From positions 1-5,965 of the forward strand of contig JAOUNW010000122.1 in NCBI GenBank assembly GCA_029880755.1: a stretch of DNA of 5,965 nt, written 5' to 3'. The notes under the pieces were generated by a model. The model was given only the letters and a program-made list of their open reading frames with translations. It was not told the DNA's origin and searched no databases. Positions 1 through 4,872 of the stretch are shown piece after piece (within the stretch, counting starts at the first letter, position 1; each line of letters starts with the position of its first letter). The position numbers and the translations under genes were made by a program. The stretch comes from Gammaproteobacteria bacterium. Lineage in GTDB: Bacteria; Pseudomonadota; Gammaproteobacteria; Acidiferrobacterales; SZUA-150.

Positions 1-913
1 ATTGTAATACTAATAACCAGACAGGCAGGCTTGCCATGCTCAATAAAGTTGTCAGTGTAACTGCGCCGGCATAGGCATTTGTATTCAGGCCGTAGCGATC
101 ACACAAGACAATACCTAAAAGCATGCTGGGCATTGCTGCCTCAAGAACAATCGCAGTACCCGGTGCACCATGAATACCAATGGTACTAATTAGAAACCAG
201 GCGAATAGGGGGGCTATAACTAACTGGATTATCGATACAGGGATAAGTTTTGGTATTAATCTCCAGTGACTTCTGCGCCATTCCAGGCTAATACCTAGAG
301 CCAATAACATTAACGGCGTTACCACTACTGCCATTCTATTCAGTAAGCCATCCAGCCATGTAGGTACCGGTACCTGCATTAGATTTAAAACCACTGCAAC
401 CACTGCCGCCCATAAAGGAGGGACTTTTAACAATGACCTTAATGGGTTCGCATGCTCGGTTTTGCCGCCATATCGCTCAGCCAACAGGACCCCGAGAGTC
501 AATAATATCGGTGTACAGGCAAACAGATCATACTGGATAGCAATACGCTGAGCCCATGGTCCCAGTACTGTTTCGAGAACCGGTAATCCGAGATAGGTTG
601 CGTTAGGAAAACTGGAAGCCAATAGAATGGCACCTGCCATTGGTTTGTCGAGCTTCAGCAGGCGAGTCAAAAACCAGGAAAGGCAGAGACTGAGAAAAAC
701 GGTGGCGGCGGCGATAATTGAAATATTAATGCTGTTAATACCCAACGGCGCTTTCCACAGCACAATTAGTACCAGTGCCGGCAAGAATAAGTAATATACA
801 ACGCTGGTTAGTGCGCCGCGAATGGCATTATTATCGCTGCCCCCGGGCCTGAAGTGGTGCCAGGCAACACCAAGGACAATAATCGCCATCATTTGAACGA
901 GTACAATAAGCAT
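1..913 (-). CDS. AEC-family membrane transporter (auxin efflux carrier / malate permease type), partial at 3' end
   Basis: I translated this frame by hand; it is open for 304 residues from the ATG at 913 to the window edge. The protein is almost wholly hydrophobic, with about ten predicted membrane spans (near residues 1-20, 33-53, 64-83, 93-113, 128-146, 161-179, 194-212, 220-242, 253-272 and 281-304), the five-plus-five pattern of AEC carriers. The motif SFPNATYLGLP near residues 101-111 matches the family's N-x-G-LP segment in span 4. The C-terminal stretch EAAMPSMLLG, then CDRYGL, fits the family's last two spans. AEC proteins are usually about 300-320 residues, so only a few residues are missing. 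Family members export or take up organic anions such as malate; the substrate here cannot be read. It starts 22 bp after the phosphatase stop, with an in-frame TAG two codons upstream that limits the start. No clear Shine-Dalgarno is seen, which suggests dependence on upstream translation. Confidence 0.88.
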   Translation of the reverse strand, partial: MLIVLVQMMAIIVLGVAWHHFRPGGSDNNAIRGALTSVVYYLFLPALVLIVLWKAPLGINSINISIIAAATVFLSLCLSWFLTRLLKLDKPMAGAILLASSFPNATYLGLPVLETVLGPWAQRIAIQYDLFACTPILLTLGVLLAERYGGKTEHANPLRSLLKVPPLWAAVVAVVLNLMQVPVPTWLDGLLNRMAVVVTPLMLLALGISLEWRRSHWRLIPKLIPVSIIQLVIAPLFAWFLISTIGIHGAPGTAIVLEAAMPSMLLGIVLCDRYGLNTNAYAGAVTLTTLLSMASLPVWLLVLQ

Positions 914-935
914 TGGCTAAGGAGTCTCTGTTGCG

Positions 936-1706
936 CTACTGACGGCGATACAAAATGAAAGTGGTATCGTCCGGTTTGGAAGGCATCTTGCTGTCCACGC
1001 CAGCCATTCGTTCCCGGCATAGAGCAATCAGCTTTTCACCGGCATCTTTCAGTGGCCCTTTTCTTATAATCTCAACGATGTCGGGAATATGAACATTGTC
1101 AAATAAACCATCACTGGCGAGGAGGAGGGTATCTCTGGGATCCAGGGACAATGGAGAACCAACTTCTACGCGCATATCAGATGTGCCAACAAAGTTGGAA
1201 ACCAGATGCCTTTCCTGATGATGCAAGGCATCGTGCTCGTCCAGAAACCCGGCCTCCACTGCATAGCTAACGGGAGCGTGTGCGAGTGTCTGCAGTTTAA
1301 GTTTTCCACGTTGCCCAACAACCATGACAACTGAATCACCTATATGGTAGGGTCGTATTGTCCGGTTCTGGATCTCAGCGACTGCCAGGGTTGTCGCCGA
1401 GCCAGAACCTTGAGCCAAAATGCTGGAATTGGCCTGCTCGATACCGTTTAGAATAGAGGCCCTTACATCAGGGTTGCTCGTATCCTGGCTTACTGTTGCT
1501 AATTCCTTCAGCGAGGTTTCGGCAGCCCACGCACCTGCCGGTAAGCCGCCAACACCGTCAGCAACAGCTAAAATTACAGTAGTGTCATCTCGTATGATAA
1601 CTGCCGCAGCGTCTTCGTTAGGCCCTTCCTTGTCAGGAGATTTATTTGAAAACAGGCATATTGACGATCCATTGAGAATGTCACATTCACATTCCGTCAT
1701 TTGCAT
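936..1706 (-). CDS. PP2C/PPM-type serine/threonine protein phosphatase
   Basis: Predicted cytoplasmic metal-dependent phosphatase of the PPM family, 256 residues from the chosen ATG. Family motifs occur in order: PNED (Asp32), the core ADGVGG (Asp50-Gly51, metal ligands), GSATT (about 102-106), HIGDS (about 121-125), LASDGLFD (Asp199) and the C-terminal PDDTTFIL (Asp246/247). All expected metal-binding acidic residues appear present, so it should be active. It is a single catalytic domain with no membrane segment or sensor. It lies directly downstream of the kinase-like gene, as in the PpkA/PppA and PrkC/PrpC pairs, which suggests it reverses that kinase's action. Start is uncertain: the frame extends to a TTG at 1733 with a weak AGG upstream, and ATGs occur at 1706 and 1700; neither ATG has a good Shine-Dalgarno. 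I chose 1706 because ATG is favoured. Family is firm; target unknown. Confidence 0.92.
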   Translation of the reverse strand: MQMTECECDILNGSSICLFSNKSPDKEGPNEDAAAVIIRDDTTVILAVADGVGGLPAGAWAAETSLKELATVSQDTSNPDVRASILNGIEQANSSILAQGSGSATTLAVAEIQNRTIRPYHIGDSVVMVVGQRGKLKLQTLAHAPVSYAVEAGFLDEHDALHHQERHLVSNFVGTSDMRVEVGSPLSLDPRDTLLLASDGLFDNVHIPDIVEIIRKGPLKDAGEKLIALCRERMAGVDSKMPSKPDDTTFILYRRQ

Positions 1707-1767
1707 CTGAAAGTAGTATCTGGATTTATTCAATCTGAGTGCCTGTGTGCATGAAAATAAAGCAGCG

Positions 1768-2526
1768 TTATTCCCAATTTATTGTTTCAAGGTACTGACG
1801 AAGCTGGCCGGCGTTACGGTATTTGCTGAGAATTAATGAGCGCTTAAGACCACAACAGATAGCTTTTATTTCGGGCGGGTGTTTGGCATAAAATTTCTTG
1901 CCACCAATGATTTCATAGAAGAGCCTGATTAATTCAACAACATCGCTGTGAATGTTAGCGGGACTTGCGGCGCCCCAATGATACATGTCCAGGAGTTTGA
2001 TATCGAAGCCAATACCAAAACGGCGAACAATGATATTGTTGTCGTGTAAATCTCCATGGTATTCTCTTTGTCGATGGATGCACTCTATACCAGAGGCAAG
2101 CGAATGCAACATATGCAGGCCTTCAAATGCAGTCAACCGTTTCCCAGGTTGTCTTGCGACATAGTCGCTCAATAATTCGCCTTCCACGTAATCCGACACC
2201 AGAAAGGTGATAGTCTGATTGCGATAGGTGATGATCTCCTGGTGATGATACTGAATAAGCACATGACATTGTCTGAGTTTATGCAGTTTTTTTGCATAAA
2301 AGCGCGAGGACCGGTCACGCGGATTCCGTTTCGGAAAAAAGAATTTTGCTGCACGTTCAATGCCGGTGGTGATTTCCAGAATTTTATAAACCTCGCCTTC
2401 CCATCCAGCACCCAGCAGAGAAATAATTTCATACTTGCGCGCCAGAATTCGCCCAGGCTTGAAGTCGAAGGTAACAATATCAGGTATTTTTGTATCAGGC
2501 CTTTTTGGCACGTATTTGTGTCCCAA
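1768..2526 (-). CDS. Compact protein kinase-like protein (Ser/Thr kinase superfamily, atypical)
   Basis: Predicted 252-residue cytoplasmic protein that is one kinase-like domain. Visible motifs: glycine-rich loop LGAGWEGEV (38-46), beta-3 lysine in AAK (Lys61), hinge-like SDYVEGELL (111-119), catalytic loop HGDLHDNN (His157, Asp159, Asn164) and metal-binding Asp180 in LLDMYHWG, where the usual DFG reads DMY. A helix-F-like SDVVELIRLFYEIIGG follows at 194-209. The HGDLHxxN form is like that of aminoglycoside phosphotransferase/RIO-type and other small-molecule or atypical kinases. There are only about 14 residues between Asp180 and the helix-F Asp195, so no activation loop or APE motif, and no glutamate where the alpha-C Glu is expected. 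It heads the minus-strand operon with the PP2C phosphatase. Start: TTG at 2526 is bounded by an upstream TAA; GTG at 2511, preceded by GGGA, is a credible alternative. Kinase fold is confident; protein-kinase activity is inferred. Confidence 0.85.
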   Translation of the reverse strand: MGHKYVPKRPDTKIPDIVTFDFKPGRILARKYEIISLLGAGWEGEVYKILEITTGIERAAKFFFPKRNPRDRSSRFYAKKLHKLRQCHVLIQYHHQEIITYRNQTITFLVSDYVEGELLSDYVARQPGKRLTAFEGLHMLHSLASGIECIHRQREYHGDLHDNNIIVRRFGIGFDIKLLDMYHWGAASPANIHSDVVELIRLFYEIIGGKKFYAKHPPEIKAICCGLKRSLILSKYRNAGQLRQYLETINWE

Positions 2527-2531
2527 CAGGT

Positions 2532-2548
2532 TGCTTTATTATAAAGCA
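2532..2548. repeat. 17-bp near-perfect palindrome, candidate operator
   Basis: The arms TGCTTTAT and ATAAAGCA are exact inverse complements around a single central T. It lies in the divergent intergenic region, just upstream of the kinase start and downstream of the candidate minus-strand promoter. A one-base centre favours a protein-binding site over an RNA hairpin, although a 7-bp stem with a TTA loop is possible. It also contains a TATAAT on the minus strand, so a bound protein would cover that box. Confidence 0.4.
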
Positions 2549-2562
2549 GGCGCATGTCCTGC
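2546..2562. repeat. Inverted repeat GCAGG-N7-CCTGC, candidate operator
   Basis: Exact 5-bp arms with a 7-bp spacer, overlapping the end of the neighbouring palindrome by three bases and sitting at the predicted transcription start of the kinase operon. The centre-to-centre arm distance is about one helical turn, as in many dimeric repressor sites. Short arms mean chance is a real possibility. Confidence 0.25.
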
Positions 2563-2569
2563 AAACGTT

Positions 2570-2599
2570 ATTATATGCGATACTATAACCCAGTGTTGA
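2570..2599 (-). promoter_or_regulatory. Candidate sigma70 promoter for the kinase-phosphatase-transporter operon
   Basis: On the minus strand there is an exact TATAAT at 2575-2570, with TCAACA (4 of 6 matches to TTGACA) at 2599-2594, spacing 18 bp. Transcription would begin near 2563, giving a leader of about 36 bases before the TTG start. A second TATAAT lies inside the palindrome at 2532-2548, with TTTGCA 16 bp upstream; it would suit the GTG start at 2511. This is pattern matching only. Confidence 0.4.
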
Positions 2600-2635
2600 T
2601 TTTCAGGCGATAGCTCAAGACAGGAATTTATTCTT

Positions 2636-3064
2636 ATGTCTGTGTTAAAAAAAGCGGGTTTTTACAGTTTTCTATTTTTTCTGTCAGTGGCATGTCAGAA
2701 GGAGTCCGATGAGGTCAAAATCAGCAAGGCATTGTCAGGGATGGAGCAGGGAATTGAGAACAGGGATGCCGGTCAGGTATTGGAACTGTTGTCGCCTTTA
2801 TTTCAGGATCATGCGGGTCGGGATATCAAGGCGGTTAGAGGGCTGATGTTTGTCCATTTCTCCAGGAATGAGCGTATTAATGTTGTGACGACAAATAAGG
2901 CTATTCAGGTGCACAATGATTCCGCGCGTATGCAGTTCGATGTACTGCTGTTGGGTTCCAGCAATATCCTTCCGGAAAGAGGACGCCGGTATAAAGTGGA
3001 TACGGAATGGATAAAGGAAAACGGGAATTGGTTGTTACACCGAATGGACTGGCAGAGCGAATAA
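2636..3064 (+). CDS. Small predicted lipoprotein with NTF2-like features
   Basis: Encodes 142 residues. The N-terminus has two lysines (5-6), a hydrophobic segment (about 7-19) and SVAC with Cys20, a slightly atypical lipobox; the acylated mature protein would start Cys-Gln, with no Asp at +2, so outer-membrane sorting is plausible. The rest is about 120 residues of mixed alpha/beta character: a helical start (about 26-55, GMEQGIENRDAGQVLELL) and a C-terminal strand pair TEWIKENGNWLLHRMDW. That resembles NTF2-like/SnoaL-type domains, where a helix covers a curved sheet, but this is my reading of the pattern and not a firm match. AGGA at 2622-2625 is about 10 bases from the ATG, a usable ribosome binding site. 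It is divergent from the kinase gene, sharing a 109-bp upstream region. Function unknown. Confidence 0.8.
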   Translation: MSVLKKAGFYSFLFFLSVACQKESDEVKISKALSGMEQGIENRDAGQVLELLSPLFQDHAGRDIKAVRGLMFVHFSRNERINVVTTNKAIQVHNDSARMQFDVLLLGSSNILPERGRRYKVDTEWIKENGNWLLHRMDWQSE

Positions 3065-3066
3065 CG

Positions 3067-3085
3067 ATAGCCCTGCTCGGGCTAT
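3067..3085. terminator. Hairpin between convergent genes, probable bidirectional terminator
   Basis: Exact 7-bp stem ATAGCCC / GGGCTAT with a five-base loop TGCTC, beginning two bases after the lipoprotein stop codon. The plus-strand tail is only TTT then GCA, and the minus-strand tail is CGTTATT, so the U-tract is weak both ways. Its position between two convergent genes fits a shared terminator. Confidence 0.55.
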
Positions 3086-3122
3086 TTGCAGAGCTGTGCC
3101 AATGTTTTGATATAGAATACCT

Positions 3123-3464
3123 CTAGTAGACTACAGCCCTGTTTTGGTTATGACCTGTCAGAAGATATTGTAAAAACCGATAGGTACTGACTTCCAGATT
3201 ATTAAAGCAAAGACCGGCACCATCATCGGTAACTCTTGTAATCTGGGCGGTAAGGCGGTGGGCAATATGTTTGCCGCCGTTATTGCCGGCAAAAACAAGT
3301 TCAACGTCACTATCTTCTGTCAGTGCAATACGGCCCGTTTCAATATACGCGCCATCATAGCTAATGTCGCGCGTTTTGCATTGAAGCAGGCCCAGGCCGC
3401 TGTAATAAACAGCGACGTCCATAGTAATTTGGGTGCGGGAGTTCCAGCGGCGCTCTTGTTCCAT
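3123..3464 (-). CDS. PilZ domain protein, probable c-di-GMP receptor
   Basis: A 113-residue protein that is essentially one PilZ domain. Both c-di-GMP-binding motifs are present: RxxxR as Arg6-Trp-Asn-Ser-Arg10, and DxSxxG as Asp33-Ile-Ser35-Tyr-Asp-Gly38, followed by AYIET as in typical members. The later GAGLCFNNL (82-90) matches the family's last strand, and a C-terminal helix (about 93-104) follows. Such stand-alone PilZ proteins in gammaproteobacteria relay c-di-GMP levels to motility, pili, exopolysaccharide or other outputs; the output here is not evident from neighbours. No signal peptide or membrane segment. The ATG at 3464 has a strong ribosome binding site. It is monocistronic by appearance: the next gene downstream is convergent, and the nearest upstream minus-strand gene is about 300 bp away. 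Confidence 0.93.
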   Translation of the reverse strand: MEQERRWNSRTQITMDVAVYYSGLGLLQCKTRDISYDGAYIETGRIALTEDSDVELVFAGNNGGKHIAHRLTAQITRVTDDGAGLCFNNLEVSTYRFLQYLLTGHNQNRAVVY

Positions 3465-3470
3465 GTTGTT

Positions 3471-3480
3471 TCTCCTTCTA
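3471..3480 (-). promoter_or_regulatory. Ribosome binding site of the PilZ gene
   Basis: TAGAAGGAGA on the minus strand, with GGAG 7 bases before the ATG at 3464. It is one of the two clear Shine-Dalgarno sequences on the minus strand here and fixes the PilZ start. Confidence 0.8.
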
Positions 3481-3548
3481 TTTAAGTGATTAACACCTAA
3501 AATCCGAGTGGCGCATCTGAAACAACATGAAAGCCTTGCGCCTATAAT

Positions 3549-3568
3549 CCGGCTAATGGATTAACCGG
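3549..3568. repeat. Inverted repeat upstream of the PilZ gene
   Basis: CCGGCTAA and TTAACCGG are inverse complements except for one C-A mismatch, around a TGGA centre. It lies about 85-105 bp upstream of the PilZ start, a usual distance for a regulator site; a role as operator or RNA stem is inference. Confidence 0.3.
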
Positions 3569-3603
3569 AGCCAAACAATATAGCCTAAACATTACTTATA
3601 TGT

Positions 3604-3631
3604 CTATAAGGATAAGCAAGTTATCCTATAG
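3604..3631. repeat. Imperfect inverted repeat, 11-bp stem with one bulged base
   Basis: CTATA-A-GGATAA pairs with TTATCCTATAG around the loop GCAAG; a single A is bulged. The stem is AT-rich and lacks an adjacent run of T, so it would be a poor intrinsic terminator for the NlpC transcript. It could be a protein-binding site or a 3' mRNA structure. Confidence 0.35.
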
Positions 3632-3767
3632 ATCGTATGCTTTTAGTTTTAATTTAGTAGAATTCAAATTAACTAGAAAAGTTAACTTATTGAAAGAGTA
3701 TAGTTGTTATTGTTTACGTGGAATAAATACCTTACCGCATCACACATTATTATTTTAGATATCCTGC

Positions 3768-4241
3768 TTATAAATTGGTGAATCGCCGAATGCTTGCCAA
3801 ATGTTTCCTCCAGTAATCCGTTTTTAAACTATCTATGCGAACATACTTGCCTGACGATGGCGCATGAACAAATTTGTTATTACCGATGTATATCCCTACG
3901 TGGGACATGCGTTTCCCTAATTGATTAAAAAAGAGTAGATCGCCTTTTTGCATTTTACCTGGAGCGATCAGTCTGGAGTTTCTTTTCTGTAGCTGTGTGC
4001 TGCGCGCTACTTTTACACCGGCGCTTTTATAGCTGTACTGTACAAGACCGCTGCAATCAAATCCTTTTTTCGGGTGATTTCCGCCAAAACGATAACGTGT
4101 CCCAACCATCTGCTTGGCTACATTAGCGACCTTGTCGCCGATATGGTTGGTTTGTTTGGCTGCTTGAGGCGTGTGTGTGCACCCCAGTAAAGAAGTGCTG
4201 ATCAGTAAAACAAAAGCGCATGACAGGCCGGAGAATCTCAT
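3768..4241 (-). CDS. NlpC/P60 family lipoprotein, predicted peptidoglycan endopeptidase
   Basis: 157 residues from the chosen ATG. A lipoprotein signal peptide is clear: Arg2, a hydrophobic stretch 8-19, and lipobox LLGC with Cys21; the residue after it is Thr, not Asp, so outer-membrane sorting is expected. The NlpC/P60 domain fills about 38-157: GTRYRFGG (47-54), FDCSGL with catalytic Cys63, MSHVGIYIG with His114, and FVHAPSS with His126 as the likely third polar residue. Family enzymes cut peptide stems of peptidoglycan, commonly at the D-Glu-meso-DAP bond or cross-links. Length is close to E. coli NlpC. The frame runs on to 4304, but the start at 4241 is decided by AAGGTGA at 4252-4246 and by the signal peptide. 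It follows the upstream gene by 17 bp, so co-transcription is likely. Confidence 0.95.
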   Translation of the reverse strand: MRFSGLSCAFVLLISTSLLGCTHTPQAAKQTNHIGDKVANVAKQMVGTRYRFGGNHPKKGFDCSGLVQYSYKSAGVKVARSTQLQKRNSRLIAPGKMQKGDLLFFNQLGKRMSHVGIYIGNNKFVHAPSSGKYVRIDSLKTDYWRKHLASIRRFTNL

Positions 4242-4245
4242 ATAA

Positions 4246-4252
4246 TCACCTT
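4246..4252 (-). promoter_or_regulatory. Ribosome binding site that sets the NlpC/P60 start
   Basis: AAGGTGA on the minus strand, about 4 bases from the ATG at 4241 (GG about 7 bases away). It lies in the 17-bp gap after the upstream gene and supports the shorter start, which places the signal peptide at the very N-terminus. Confidence 0.75.
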
Positions 4253-4258
4253 TTCCAG

Positions 4259-4771
4259 TTAGAGTCCTGGTGTTGATAATGAGATGGGCTCGCTTCTGTC
4301 CCACATGGCGTCAAACTTCCGGTTAAGTTCTGATAGCTGTATTTTATCATTGCAGTCGATGATGGAATCCGGATTTTCAATATTCACCTGGTTCAATAAA
4401 CACAGGTCGTCGATGAGAATAAACATGTCCAGTCTGCCGTGGTGCTCCGGGCTGGTTCGGCGTATACGAATGGAGCTGCTGAAACGGCGGCATATGCCGA
4501 TAAAACGTTCATTATTACGAAAAATCTGATCTTTATCTTCGATGATAATATGCACCTGGTTCCGGTGATGTCGTGCAACGAAGTGGGACAGGGCTTCATG
4601 TACCAGGCTGTTGTTGAACAAGAAGCTGTCCATGCGTGGTGAAAACAGGGCGATTTTTCGTTTGGCGTTTTGAAACAGGAGTATTATGGCATCCCGCAAG
4701 TGCTCGCGATGCTGGATTCGGGTGCGTTCCTTCGGTAGTTGATCCAGACCAGTCAATGTCAATTCACGCAA
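4259..4771 (-). CDS. Uncharacterised protein, PLD-like/DUF7931-type domain
   Basis: 170 residues, no signal peptide or membrane segment, so probably cytoplasmic. The pattern is alpha/beta: a helix (about 21-36, REHLRDAIILLFQNAK), strand KIALFSPRMD (39-48), helix around 57-69, strand QVHIIIEDKD (72-81), helix 84-97, strand IRIRR (101-105), then MFILIDDLCLL (116-126). This resembles the phospholipase-D-like fold domain (DUF7931, from memory) seen in gammaproteobacteria near purB, sometimes fused to a GNAT acetyltransferase. No HxK motif of active PLD enzymes is present, so catalysis of that kind is doubtful. No GNAT domain is present, and the 101-bp gap to purB is too short to hold one. Start is weak: TTG at 4771 with AGG 13 bases upstream; the nearby ATG at 4782 is out of frame and stops after seven codons. 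Reality of the gene is supported by its long frame and tight spacing to NlpC. Confidence 0.75.
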   Translation of the reverse strand: MRELTLTGLDQLPKERTRIQHREHLRDAIILLFQNAKRKIALFSPRMDSFLFNNSLVHEALSHFVARHHRNQVHIIIEDKDQIFRNNERFIGICRRFSSSIRIRRTSPEHHGRLDMFILIDDLCLLNQVNIENPDSIIDCNDKIQLSELNRKFDAMWDRSEPISLSTPGL

Positions 4772-4805
4772 TATTTTGTCATTACCTGAAAGTGTAGTAC
4801 AGCAA

Positions 4806-4826
4806 TTCGGGTTGGAAACCCCCGAA
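4806..4826. repeat. Hairpin-forming inverted repeat between purB and the next gene
   Basis: TTCGGGTT pairs with AACCC-CC-GAA around a GGA loop: an 8-bp stem with two extra C on one side. On the minus-strand mRNA it lies between the purB stop and the DUF7931-like start and has no U-tract after it, so a terminator is unlikely; an mRNA-stabilising or processing structure is possible. Confidence 0.3.
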
Positions 4827-4872
4827 ATACCTTGTATGTGGATCCGGTAGGTGAGTCAGGTTTTACTGGTCC

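Larger units (their letters stand above)
3481..3767. other. AT-rich intergenic region without a supported gene
   Basis: Lies between the NlpC stop and the PilZ leader. I find no convincing reading frame, tRNA or known RNA. It holds several inverted repeats: GGCGCA/TGCGCC (3510-3515 with 3537-3542), CCGGCTAA/TTAACCGG with one mismatch (3549-3568), a longer stem at 3604-3631, and TTAACT/AGTTAA (3669-3685). The PilZ promoter should lie here, but no clear -35/-10 pair stands out. No strong GC-rich terminator follows NlpC. Confidence 0.6.

Noticed and set aside
363..374. Perfect palindrome GGTACCGGTACC
   Set aside because: It lies inside the transporter coding region and follows from the repeated Val-Pro codons (QVPVPTW).
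1420..1710. Plus-strand open frame of 96 codons
   Set aside because: Lies antisense to the phosphatase, whose family motifs make that strand and frame the real one; the antisense product has no recognisable features.
936..2526. Kinase-phosphatase pair as part of a type VI secretion or defence island
   Set aside because: No secretion, nuclease, helicase or other island gene is present in the window; the neighbours are a transporter and a small lipoprotein.
2242..2544. Plus-strand open frame of 100 codons
   Set aside because: Antisense to the kinase, without recognisable domain or ribosome binding site.
2169..2564. Minus-strand open frame of 131 codons overlapping the kinase
   Set aside because: The overlapping kinase frame carries all the kinase motifs; this frame is a shifted shadow, although its ATG lies just after the predicted promoter.
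3258..3485. Plus-strand open frame of 75 codons
   Set aside because: Antisense to the PilZ gene, which has both binding motifs and a strong ribosome binding site.
4242..4304. N-terminal extension of the NlpC/P60 protein by 21 residues
   Set aside because: It would bury the lipoprotein signal peptide inside the protein and overlap the upstream gene; AAGGTGA sits in the right place for the ATG at 4241.
4762..4782. ATG at 4782 as the start of the DUF7931-like gene
   Set aside because: It is out of frame by one or two bases and reaches TGA after seven codons. A leader peptide is possible but unsupported.
4783..4872. A split or frameshifted GNAT domain upstream of the DUF7931-like gene
   Set aside because: The in-frame upstream stretch is only about 28 codons from a TGA, has no usual start codon and shows no GNAT-like motif; the gap is too short for such a domain.
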